A program made the position numbers and the translations under genes. Source: Phialocephala subalpina (lineage: Eukaryota > Ascomycota > Leotiomycetes > Helotiales > Mollisiaceae). From it: a stretch of 64,000 bases of DNA. Location: the NCBI GenBank assembly GCA_900073065.1, contig FJOG01000015.1:753791-817790 (forward strand). Reading direction: 5' to 3'. The notes under the pieces are model-generated. The model was not told the DNA's origin. It did no database searches and was given only the letters and a program-made list of their open reading frames with translations. This document shows positions 24,481-35,829 of the stretch, one piece after another. Every line of letters begins with the position of its first letter. Position 1 is the stretch's first letter.

Positions 24481-27400
24481 ATGGACTTAGAGAGCTTGCT
24501 CGACCCCCCTGAGCCAATTCAGCTCACTGGTACGAAAAGGGTCGCAGCCTTATCTGATGTTGGCCGAGAAACCAAAAGGCACTGCACGCAGCTCGGTGAA
24601 TTGCCGTCTGGAAGCGCGGTTTTGGAGTTGGGCAACGAATATAACTTCTGGGAAAGCTTCAGTATCGCCTCGAATTCCGAGTTTGGTAACGCCTCGTTGC
24701 ATTATGGCATCGACCCCAAGATGGACTGGAGCAATACCCTGCCACCAGGCATTGTTGGTGGACTGGACTCAGCTTCCAATCTTCCAGCAGCTGAGTCTAA
24801 TCCATCTCTCTCTGGTTCCATGCCTGCTCAGATGTGCGAGACGAATACGCAAAGCAGTTGCACACTCTTCCACCAACCCGAAATCCAAGACAGCACAAAT
24901 ACTTTTGACTTGCATTACTCTTTCGAAGCGAACAACACTACTGACCCAAGCCTCAACGTGAGTCATGACCCCAATTTCAGCTATAGTGGCAATTTGTTTG
25001 AGAGCTGGATACTTCCGGATTCGAATTGTTCGCCATTTCCAGAGCTATTGACCGAGAACACATCAACTTGGATCGATACAACGACAGTCCCTCAAAACGG
25101 CAACGAATATCAGCCAACGGAATCTTTTGCACCCCAGCTACCTGAAACTGCTGAAATAGCACCCAAAGGGGAGGGAACACTCGTTATAGGCCTTGAAGAA
25201 GCGAGATTGATGGGCAATGAAGATGCCTCAGGGTATTTTAGCAAAGTGGCGAGCCACAATAAAGATCTCCAAGGTAAAAAAAACACAAAATTATGTCTCA
25301 ATCCTAAGATTCTGACTCGTGATGTGCGTATAGGACTTCATAATAGCTCCTCCCAACCTGCTCTTTCGGAGCCGGCTAAGAGAAGCTTGCCCTTTGATTC
25401 TAATCAGATCGACATCTGCTTTGGAGTGGTACGTTCATCTACGCTCGGAAGTCATAACAGGCAATATGCTGACCACGTGAAGATCATAGCATATACCACC
25501 TCTACTTGGACTGGAGACAAAGGAATGAAGGTGACCCCAGTAACACTAAGCCCGTTCGGGGACGTCATGAAGCTGTCCTTTCAGGATTCTAGGAAGTATG
25601 CCGGTATCCTAGCCCTGCCTGCATTGTGCAAGCTTCAAGAGGAGTTCAATATTGATTACACCGCTAATATGGTGGCATCTGGATCTCGGAAAGACCAACG
25701 AACCACCTCAGGGAAGGCAACTCCGCTCAACTCCGCTCATGACTGTTCCGTTCGGATTGTTGTGTATGGAGTTAAATCAGAGCAACATTCTGTGGGCCAG
25801 TTGCTCTCGGATGCTGGCTTGTACCTTCAACATCCATCAGCTGCGGAACTCTACAGGCATGTTGATTATTGGAACCCACATTATCTACTCCGTCCAGGTT
25901 CTCAAATGCCAAGCCTTGAAGCCCTATCAATATCTCCAGATGTAAATAATGTTACTAGGACCGACTCTATGGATGAGACGCATAAAAGCCGGTTTATGCA
26001 GATATTCAACTCTGCAAATGGTTCAAGTAGCTCCCTAAGCCCAACGTGTAGTCCTCGACTCAAGTCAGCACTGAAGGAGTAAGTCACTACCCTTATGCCC
26101 AAAGACATTACGTACTAATAAGATTCAGTCATGAAGTTACAGCCCTCGCAATGATGACCGAGAAAGAGTGCGGAATCGTGGAGAACCCTCAATTTCCATC
26201 TCTTTGGAATCCCCTAAACCGCTCGGGGTCAATACTGCAGTTAGTAACGACTTTCCCTGAGTCAAAAATACCTGTATTGCACTCGTGCTTACAACTCTTA
26301 ATAGATACCGTCATAAAGTTACGGGGACATGCCAGAGTAACCCAATACCCGTCTACGGCGGAATACTTGCTGACGTTAGGTTCCCCAACGTCGTAGAGAA
26401 TATCACTGACATAGCCTCAAGGAAATGGGCCTTGGGAAAACTTTGAGCCTTCTGGCTCTAGTGTGCTCGTCCCTTGACTCAGTAGCCAACCAAGAGGACT
26501 CGCCCACCGATGGTATTTCTCGAGCGACTCTGATAGTTACGCCAAAGTCTAGTATGTCCCAGATATCCGCATTCCGTGTTTACGTATCTCTAATTATTTT
26601 TAGCAATCCCTGGATGGCAACAACAAGTCGAAAGGTACCAGATTTAAGCAGATCAATACACGTAACACAGCTCTAATTAGTACATGTAGGCATATCCATG
26701 CAGGCCAAATGCGCTTGGCAGTGTACCATGGTTCCAGTCGACGCCTGCTGCCATCAGAGTTCTGGAAGACTGACATTATACTCACGACCTATGAGACTCT
26801 GAGGTCAGAGTGGGCAGCACGTGGACCCCTCTACTCAGGCACATGGCGTCGTGTTGTCCTCGATGAAGGTGAGTATCATGGTTACTATGCTGTCTCAGCG
26901 CCAGCTCACCATTGTTCCAGCACATCATATTCGTAACAGATCGTCGCAATTATTCAAGGCAGCTTCGGCGGTCGCCTCGAAAAGCCGGTGGTGCCTAACG
27001 GGCACTCCAATACACAATTCTCTTGACGATTATGGAGCACTTCTAAGCTTCATCGGAGTCCCACTATTAATGGAAAAGTCACAATTCGACCTCTGGATAA
27101 CGTCACCAATCAAGCAGAAACGGCCAAATAGCTTCAGCATACTTGGAGACCTTATCAGAGCTACTTGCCTTCGACGAACAAAGGACATAACCCAAGACTC
27201 CCTCAAGCTTCCCCGGCGAATCGAGAGAATCGAGGAGATTGAGCTGCACGAAGCAGACCAAGCCCTATACCACTTTTTTAGAGAAAAGACTGCCAAGATT
27301 GCAGCTGGTCTTGCTAGTCAGGACAGAGGCACATTCAGACCAGGTGAAGGTAAAGGCGCAAATATTCTAACCCTGATCAACTTCTTGAGACGCATTTGCA

Positions 27401-28641
27401 ACAACGGAGAGGATTTGTTACCGCAGTCTGCTTTGGAGGCTTGGAGATCCGAGAACAGCACGTCGGTGGACTGGCAAATGATGCGGAACTGCAACAAAAC
27501 CTGCGATTCCTGCGGATCCACTATGGAGGATGTCGACTTACTGTCCGATGATAGCCTGGAATTCAGTTGTCATCACTCGGTCTGCACAGCCTGTTCTATG
27601 CAGAACGAGAATACCCCCATGGATATAGATGAGGTACGAAAGTGTCCAAAGTGTGCAGCTATACGGGCTACGCCTGAAAATACCTCCACTCTACCCGAAT
27701 CCAATACTCGCCTTTCCGCTAAAGTCGAAGCCCTGATACGAGTTCTTGATGCTCAACAGACTCTGGAGCACCATGCAGACTCAGCACTCGCTGTGAAGAG
27801 GTACTCAATCAAACGGATCTGGCTTCTTTCCCATTCATCCAGAGAGCTTGAAGAGCTAATTTGTTGCAGTGTAATTTTTAGTCACTGGACTAAAATGCTT
27901 GACCTAATCGCAAATGCGCTGAAGCGGCATGGCTTTCGATTCCAGAGAATAGACGGCCAGAGCAGCCTACAGCAGCGGAATGTGGCGATACAGCAATTCA
28001 GTGAGGATACAGCAATTCAGTGAGGATACAGCAATTCAGTGAGGATACAGCAATTCAGTGAGGATCCAGCTTGTACCGTCATGCTTGCCAGTATCGGAAG
28101 CGCAGGAGAAGGGTAAGATTATGTACCGTTTCTTTCCCCCCCAGCTTTCAGTTCTTGCAAATACCCCAGGTCTCATGTGATACTGATAAAGATTTGACCT
28201 CTAGGGTCGACTTGACAGCCGCAAACCATGTGCACTTGGTTGAACCTCACTGGAGCCCAATGGCCGAAGCCCAGGCTGTAGATCGTGTGCATAGAATAGG
28301 GCAAAGCCGAGAAGTCACGGTGACAAGATACATTGCTAGCAACACGATTGAGACGGTAAGTTCGCCCTGAGCCAGCAGCTGAAGCTTGCAGAGTCTAGCA
28401 TTGATGTCTCAAAATGCTAGATCTCTGGATAGAACCGCGAAGCTAACTAGAACTAGTATATCCAATGGGTTCAGCAAGACAAACTGAGACTCATAAACCG
28501 CTCCCTTGACTCGGCCGAAGTTCTGCAGGGCGATATCGACAACGCAAGGTGGAAGGTGAGATTCCTGTTACGATTTGCAGTTTGACAGAGCTAATTTGCG
28601 AGTAGACGTTGCAAAGGGTATTGGATGTATCAAATCAATAA
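24481..28641 (+). CDS. SNF2/RAD5-like helicase with RING finger; premature stop in a tandem repeat
   Basis: I reconstruct eleven exons: 24,481-26,078; 26,129-26,239; 26,305-26,374; 26,422-26,551; 26,604-26,634; 26,690-26,868; 26,921-27,800; 27,870-28,112; 28,205-28,355; 28,457-28,555; 28,606-28,641. All junctions are in phase (1176 codons). The order is an unstructured N-terminal part, GGILADEMGLGKT (Walker A, near residue 595), DEAH (near 706), LTGTPIHN, a RING-like Cys/His cluster (CDSCG...CHHSVC..C...CPKC, near 900-955), and helicase C motifs VIFSHWTKMLDLI and DRVHRIGQ. Known relatives are DNA translocases in repair or chromatin remodelling. Four copies of a 19-bp repeat at 27,987-28,062 create an in-frame TGA at 28,021, so this allele would lose its last helicase motifs unless spliced or misassembled. 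Confidence 0.88.
27987..28062 (+). repeat. 19-bp tandem repeat x4 inside the helicase exon
   Basis: The unit GATACAGCAATTCAGTGAG occurs four times with no mismatch. One unit is expected from the protein pattern (AIQQFSEDPAC). The three extra units add 57 bp, which keeps the downstream frame but puts TGA at 28,021-28,023. Confidence 0.95.
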
Positions 28642-29111
28642 GACTCTATACAGTAAATCCCTGTATGTTAGTTTGTAGGCGCCATCTTTAAGATATTCAA
28701 AATCCAATTGAGGAGAAATCCAAATCAATTTCTCCAGAGCACATTGTAACAGCCTACAAGTCACAAACTAGAGTGGAAGTCAAAATATTCACCGGATTAC
28801 TTCCTAGAATTTGTAAGGAGCTTGAGTGTAGACCTTATAAGCAACGTACTCACATCGAACAGAGACCGTATTGCGGACCTGATATAGAATTAATGACAAT
28901 TTCTAGAATTCGGCTGGTAGGAGCTAAGAGAAGGCTGCTGGAATCAAGTGGACTGTTCTGAGTGGCGCTAGTGCATTCTTTCGAGGATATGAACACCCTT
29001 CTAGTACATAGCAATCTAGGGATCTCCGCCCCCTTACTACGTTCCAAGAGCTACCGTTTTCTCTAGGTAATTATATGCGCGTAGTACCGTTGACCTCTGG
29101 TGCAAAGAGTT
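28642..29111. other. Intergenic between convergent genes
   Basis: The 3' ends of the SNF2 gene (plus) and the NLR gene (minus) face each other here. I see no gene, only likely termination regions. Confidence 0.5.
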
Positions 29112-32100
29112 CTACGAAGCTTGTTCTGCAATTTCTCCCTCTGACCTTTGCTCTGCTGTCTTTTCTGTTTCTGTGCTTTCGACTAGATCATCCCACGACA
29201 CTCCCAACCACTTCGAAATACCTTTTGCACCTGACTCATCCCTGATTCGTCTTATTCTGCGACCACGACGCGGAGACGTCGCAAATGATGCTGGGTCAGC
29301 CCCCATCCCGAGAAGATATTTGACAAAATCGGCAGCCTCAGGTGTATTGTGCGTTACCGCGTGGTGGAGAGGCGTCAAGTACTGTGAACTGCGCCTATGG
29401 TTCACTGGAGCTCCAGCGTCAATCAAATACTTCGCTAGCTTTACTGAACAACATGTCGCTGCGACATTCACAAGTGCACTTCCGAGATACCCCGGCGTCG
29501 AATTTTTGGCCAGGTTGAGCCTATCCCATAGTAAAAGAATGAACTTCTCATTATCTGGATCCCCTTTGGCGGTTTTGAGAAGGGATGACCTTGCATAGCG
29601 ATCGGCAAACGGAATGACCGACCTTCTCTCCAACGCAGAGTACTTCTTCCACGTTTCATATTCAGCATCGACATGTATTTCCCAGTTCAGGCAGAACTCT
29701 TCGGATCTGGATTTCAGTAGCTCTGGCAAAATTTCTGAGTAAGCCAACCTGAACGCACGGAATAAAAGCCAAAATTTTTCAATATTGTTCCCTTGGATGG
29801 CGGCCTTCAGTGCTTCCCTCCTTTCTGAAACTCGCAATCTGAAATCCGGTAACAGTAGATCGACCATAGCCGTAGATCCAGAACCGGCAGCTAAAAAAAA
29901 TAATGCTCTTTTTACTTCGGAGTCACATTTGGCTAATCGATGAAGAAGGCCTTTTAATAGTTCGACTTTGTCAGCTCTGACGAGGTCGAAGAGTAGTGGT
30001 TGTATTTCATCCTCGTCGGGGTTTTGCAGGAGCCAATCTGTCTCTCGTCCCTCTTGGTGGCATTGCTCCCAGTGCTGGTCTCTCATCTTTCGAGAAAGAA
30101 AGCCCTGGGAATATGGGCAATCGGACCTGCTACACTTCCATGGACGTTCATGATGTCTCTGATGTGAGTTTCTGTCGGATGCGGTGGGGAAACCATGGCG
30201 GCTAAAGGAACAGCCCAAGAAGCTGCATTTGAATGGTCGCGGACCGAAGTGTCTCTGAATTGTAGCGCAGTGACAGTCCTCTTTGTGGTGTTCACCACTT
30301 CCGCAAAGCAATTGGTCAAATTCGTCATACAGGCGGATAGAGGTACGTGTTATGGTCAGAGGGTCGAGACTAATCCATGAGTTTTCTTTGTTTGTCAGAT
30401 ATATCGTCGTTTTGAGAGTTTAAATCGTGATGCCTACTAACCCTTACGTTTGTCATATTCACCTTCAGAGCACTTTTTTTTGAAATTTGCAGTCTTGCAA
30501 AGCATCTCATTTACGTCTGGGTAGTCCGATTTGAATGAAAGTTGGCCCGGAGTTTGTATGTGCGGTGATATGGTGTCGTTAATGAATTCGTCGCTGCTTC
30601 TCTTCTCAATGAACATTCGAAGGAGGCTGATGAGGTCACTTGGTTGAGTTGCCGATTTAGCTAAGCGAATGTACTGTTCTACCAGCCCAAGCCACATAGT
30701 GGCAGAATATTCGTGAAGTCGATACATTCCCGCGAGTACATTTTCGCGTAGGTTTTCGTCTGATAAGTCTGTGTCGTGATGTCTTTGACAAAGATATTGA
30801 ATGCAACATGTCGCTAGACTGAGAGTGGCATCCGAGATATTGATAACGCTGGAAGTATGTGGACTAAAGATGTATCTAAGAAATATTAGATCCCCTTTGT
30901 CATTTTTGTTTCTAACGGCTCACTTACTCTCTCGCCGTAAAGTGGACGAATTGCACATAATCATCGACCACTTCTAGGATTGGGCCACAAACCCGAACAG
31001 GATTGAGCCTGGCAATCACTCTTACATCGCCATCGATATCATCCATCCTAATGATCAAGGCTTGTTCAATCTCCTGAATGGTTAGAGGCGTCAAAGAGCT
31101 GCCAATCCATCCCAAGAGCTTCCGAGCTTTGTCTCTTAGAGCCGGAGGATTCAGACTGTTGATCCGCTCCAAGATCCTAGCGTACCTATGCTGAAGTAAG
31201 CATGCATTATCAAGTACGTAGTATATAGTTTATATAGCCTTACGCGTCATTTAAAGTCTCTGGGAGAACTTGGAGTTCATTGCGAATTGCGGTCATATCA
31301 TCTAGATGTTCAATGCTGCTCAAAACAACCTTTGCGTAAAGAAACATGCCTTTCCGATTTTAGTGCTCATTTATGATTGAAACAAACTAGGAGCGGTCCG
31401 GGGACTGGGTACGTACCATTTGCCTTTGACGATAATGGCGCCAGCAACCCCTTGATTTCAGTGCGGGCTTCAGGTAAAAAGTCTCGCGATAGAAACCACG
31501 CCTGGACTCGGCGATTTATAAAGGCCTGGATGCTTCCTGCGTTTCGATTATCTATGCGAATTTCGACAGCGTTATCGCAAAGAATAGCGTGAATATCATC
31601 TTCCCTTCTGGAACTAATGAGAATTTTGGCCTCGTCACATGTATTTGACAATTCTAGAAGATGTTGTAAGAGTCTGACCCGCTCAACTTCGTCAATTTCG
31701 TCAAGTCCGTCGATAACAATGAAAGTTGATCCAGCTGTGATAAGGAGGGTGGTCAGAAGTTCCACAGCTCTTTTCAGATCTCGCTTTAGCTCTTTGGCAG
31801 TCGAGTGGCAAAGGATTGCCTTTAAGTCATCGTCATCTGATGTGAGCTGGAATATCAACGAGTGAATAATTGATAGAGCAGATAAGCTGTCACGAAAGTT
31901 GTAGCTGAGGAAGACAAAGAGGGTTCGGCCCTGACTTAATGCTTGATCGATAGCGGTGCTCGAAAGGTAAGTCTTTCCTAAACATCATATTAGGAAGATA
32001 TATACGGAATGGCGCTCTGCTGTAATTAACATACCTGCTCCAGGTATTCCTTGGAGCCATATGGGCTTTGCTGGCTTCTGGGACTCTTTGAGCCATTTGG

Positions 32101-32966
32101 TGAACGTGGCATCTCTCAGAAGCCATCTCCCCGTGCCCTCGCATATCCGAGCACGGATTCTGTCGAGCTGCTCCTCATATGTCCTTGGAGAAATGGACTC
32201 CTTGATGGCGTTGTACTCTTGTCGTCGATGAGATCGCTCGGTTCTCTCGAAATGCTCTAGAGCTTCAAGCCGGGCCTTATGTTCTTCGTGGATGTGCTCT
32301 AACCGAACTTCATTCCTCATGAGAGAGGTGTGCCGTTCGATATGCGACATAACGACCCGTATCTTATCCCGTTGTTTTGGCCACATTGCTTCGAATATAA
32401 TTCTCCAGCCTTACACAATTATCAATGTCAGATATCTCTGCCCATGAACAGATGAGGCCATGAAACTTACGGGATAGGCTGAAGAACTTCAGCGCGATGA
32501 CATAGATGTCAAGGATATCCTGGAAAAAGAGTGCGAGGACGTCTTTCATTCGCTCATTATGGCCGAAAAGCTTCATGACGTCCGCGAATTCTGGCAACAA
32601 GTCACCGATATCTGCAATGGTTTTGGCTAATTCATCTAAGGACTGCTTCAAAATACTAGTCCATTGAAGTAGCAGTTTGATAGGTCCCCAGATAAGGGCC
32701 AGGATATCTGGCTTTACTTGCACAAATATCTCTATGACACTCACGTAGCCTCGTAGACGTTCCAGGAAGGGTCCTATTTTGGACATGTGCCGCATGTGCC
32801 CATTCTTTGCTTGCTCAGCCTGGAGCTTATCTGTGATATCGTAAACTTGGTCAATCGTGGTCGTTTGCAAGATCTCACTGTACAGATTGTCGTCTTTGAG
32901 ATTTGCTTTGAAGTCACGAATGGACTTTTCAAAGACTAATTGGATTGGGTCGTATTGGGGGGACAT
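29112..32966 (-). CDS. NACHT NLR-like protein with C2H2 finger and ankyrin repeats
   Basis: Seven exons on the minus strand, all in phase, give 1165 residues: 32,966-32,471; 32,409-32,035; 31,977-31,417; 31,349-31,244; 31,185-30,928; 30,875-30,448; 30,385-29,112. The N-terminal 180 residues match the conserved helical region found before fungal NACHT domains. Walker A is GIPGAGKTYLSS (near 287-294) and Walker B is FIVIDGLDEI (near 376-385). A winged-helix-like NACHT tail follows (WIGSSLTPLTIQEIEQAL). A C2H2-like pair lies near 794-852 (FKCSFLGCSF, then WKCSRSDCPY). Ankyrin units lie in the last 150 residues (YLTPLHHAVTHN, VKYLLGMGAD). Fungal NLRs act in non-self recognition and programmed cell death. 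I chose the ATG at 32,966 (MSPQYDPIQL). No lesion was found. Confidence 0.9.
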
Positions 32967-33092
32967 TGTCCTGTCCTTGCGGAGCCGGTGAAGGAGGAAG
33001 CAATATGTCAGCAAGGAGGTAATTCAATAATTGAAATGCGAGAGCTGCGATACTAGGAACAAATACGTTGATTCGTGCTTGTTCGTTTGTGC

Positions 33093-33262
33093 ATCAACGA
33101 TGCTCTGCATCGTGCTAGTAGACTGCAGGGTGGTGGCTCAGCCCTCAGACCTCTCGGTATTGAGGGCTGACAAGAGCCTGATTCCGGCCACCAGTGGTCC
33201 TTCGGGCCAGGAGTATTCCTTAGGCTGTTCCCAAGGCTACTCCCAAGGCTGCCCCAACATAA
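33093..33262. repeat. Cluster of short GC-rich hairpins
   Basis: Consecutive inverted repeats are visible: ACGATGC/GCATCGT (33,097-33,113), CAGCCCTCA/TGAGGGCTG (about 33,137-33,168), GGCCAC-CA-GTGGTC, and GGTCC-TTC-GGGCC, followed by duplicated CCCAAGGCT. It lies 130-300 bp upstream of the NLR start. The core GCCACCAGTGG is shared with the hairpin array at 56.6 kb. Confidence 0.65.
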
Positions 33263-33622
33263 CCTTGGTTTTGATAGCGACAGTCGCAATCACGCCCGCC
33301 ACGAGTCAATTCTAAGAAATGCAACAGTGGGCATAATAATGTCCAAAAACGCGATTTGCCTAGCGCACGTTTCGTTTTGTCTAAACCGATTTTCTTGTTC
33401 CGAATTGGAAAAAACATGGCCTTCTCGAGTTCTTGAATCACGTGTAGTACAGAAGCCGGTAGATACAAAAATCGTAGAACTTGATTACAGGCCAGCGAAA
33501 TACCGTACCTCGATTTCAGGGGCACGCCTGAACTCACTCCACGTTCCTGCCTCCCAGTTTTACTCGCTGCTAGAACTAGAGCCGTATTTTGCTTCCCGGA
33601 TTAATTGCAGTTTCAGCGAATA

Positions 33623-35829
33623 ACCGAGATCCCGTCTCAAAGCACATCCCTGCCAAAAGCACGTTCCACCAAAATATACCCCACTAAACTTCAAAATTTT
33701 ATTATAAAACAACTAGTCGTGATTTTGACTTGAAATTGAAAGGGGAGTATGATATTTGATTAAATTAAAAGTTTTCAAGTTTATTTGGTATTTTTGAACC
33801 GTTGTGGTAGCCTTATAGGCCGCCCTCCCCTGCCAAGTTGCACTACCTCTACCTCTGGTGCCGACACTTTTGGTGTAACTATCAAGCTCTTGGGAATTTT
33901 GTCGTGCTTCTTTTGAGGACTAACAGGGGCTATTCTAACCCTAGGAGCCTTCAAAACGGGTTCTTTAGAGAGCTTAGTCGTAGATTTCGACTTAGAAGAT
34001 AGAGGAAGAGCCTTTCTTAAAATGGAAGCCGAAGCAGCCTTCAAATCCTTCTTCAATTGAGTAGTAGCTTGACGTGCTTCCTTCTCTTCTTACTCCTATT
34101 GTTTCTTGGCCTTATTAGCTTCTCTGACAGCCTTCCTCTCCTTCTTTGCCTCCTCCTCTTCTACTGCCAACCGGTCCTGCTCTGCCTGATACTCCCGAGC
34201 TTTATCCACCTTATTTGGTGAGTAAAGATCAACACCCTGAGTTTCCTCGCCTACTAAGTTGAGTCTTTTGCCTTTCTTGCGTTTCTGTTGCTCTAAAATG
34301 ATAGCTTCCCTAAAGTTGCTAGCTTCTTTTTGGGTTACAGAAACCTTGGCAGTCTGTTTCTTAAGGACGTCAAAAAAATGATCAAGTTTCTTCTCCCTTT
34401 CTTCTGCTAGAGCATTCTGAAGCTCCCTTTTCATGCGGCGAATGTCCACAGCGGTTTTAGGCGTAGAAGGAACGTCGGCATCCTTAGAGTCCTTGGTTTG
34501 AATAGGCTTTTTCAATTGATCTAGGACAAGTGTAGAGTTGATAGGCCAAATTCTAGGCTTCGCAAATGCATATTGGATGTTCTTCGCTGTAAAGGACTTT
34601 TCCTATGCACGCTTAAATAGAGAGTAAAAGAACCGTTTGGACATTGAGACAAGGCCTCCACTTATATTCATTAAATCATCCAACTCCACAGAATAAGCAG
34701 TTAAGAGAGGCTGAAATAGTCCAACATCTAAGGGTTGAAGCCGATGAATTGTACGAGGGGGAAGAATCATAATAATGATCCTATGATAGTCTGCCCAGTC
34801 CACAAAGGCATATTAACGTGTGAGGAATGTCCATCTACTATAAGAAGCCGGCGCGCCCGAGAATCCTTAGGCTTAATGAACCGTTTAAACACTTGCTGCA
34901 GCCAAGCTAGACCAATTGCGTTGTTACTCCACCCATTTTCTGAAGAACTAAACTATATTCCATCAGTTGGACGTGAATCCTGGACCCATGTGTCTTGTAA
35001 ATCCCCGTTGGCGCCGCGGTAAATAAGGAGTGGAAGTATAGCTCGGCTAATAGCAGATACGCATGCTAGCAATGAAATAAACTCTCTATTCCCATCCTGC
35101 TTATTTTTGGTCACTCTACTCGATTTATATGCTTCCAACGTCATAACTCTCTTCATTGTACGTGCTATACCAATAAGGAAACCTTTCTCGTCGAAATTAT
35201 AGATGTTTTCGGCTGTGATTATATATTTTTCAATGACTTGAGCGAGCTAGAACATTCCTACCGAGTCAATTAAAATACTAATAAGTAGGGAAACTAAAGC
35301 ATTTAAAACACATTACTATTGTAAAAAATAAGACAAATAAAGGGACACGCTCTGCAGAAACACGCAAGTTGTCCAAGTTACGTAAATACGCACTTTTTAG
35401 TCTAAGTTTGTGCCTTCTGCAAAAACCGGCTACTTAGTTCTTCTTTACTTCTTCTCCCCTAATCTCCTCCGCTAAGTTCTTGACAATTTGACTCGTGGGA
35501 GGCATTCCTCGGTCCGTTAGCTTATTGATATGGCTAATCAAAAGCTCTTCTTGGATGTTGGTGAGACATTGGTGGTAGGAGGAGTTGGCCTCTCGGCGGG
35601 TCTTAGTGAGGCCATTCAGCCGCCTTTGGACAGCTGTAGGGTGTACCCCTTTGGCGTGTGCTGCTGCAGTAGGTGTAGAATAATCTCCTCTTCGAAATGC
35701 CTCTACAGCGGCGGTCACAAGTGCTGATTTGTCTGATTTAGCCATAGTTGAAGTGGTCGGTGGGGTAGATTTTGACGAAATTTTGGTGTGTGCTTTTGGC
35801 AGGGATGTGCTTTGGCACGGGATCTCGGT
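33623..35829 (-). mobile_element. pogo/Fot1-like DNA transposon, 2207 bp
   Basis: TIRs of roughly 50 bp start ACCGAGATCCCGT at 33,623 and end with the reverse complement at 35,829. Both share CAAAGCACATCCCTGCCAAA internally. TA flanks both ends (33,621-33,622 and 35,830-35,831). The minus strand carries the transposase. Unlike its relative at 15.9-17.7 kb it is not AT-saturated, so it escaped most RIP or inserted later. Confidence 0.92.
33781..35745 (-). pseudogene. pogo-like transposase, disrupted
   Basis: The start is the ATG at 35,745. The N-terminus has a psq-type helix-turn-helix (AVEAFRRGDYSTPTAAAHAK) and continues toward a CENP-B-like HTH until a stop near 35,434. The catalytic part survives in pieces, including the typical block ILPPRTIHRLQPLDVGLFQP at about 34,710-34,770. 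A Lys/Glu-rich coiled tail and the end GGRPIRLPQRF follow. Stops near 35,434, 34,603 and 34,096 and other breaks split it, so it is probably non-autonomous now. Confidence 0.85.

Noticed and set aside
19298..28641. Secondary-metabolite gene cluster around the monooxygenase
   Set aside because: Neighbours are a BTB protein, a surface protein and a helicase; there is no backbone synthase, transporter or cluster regulator.
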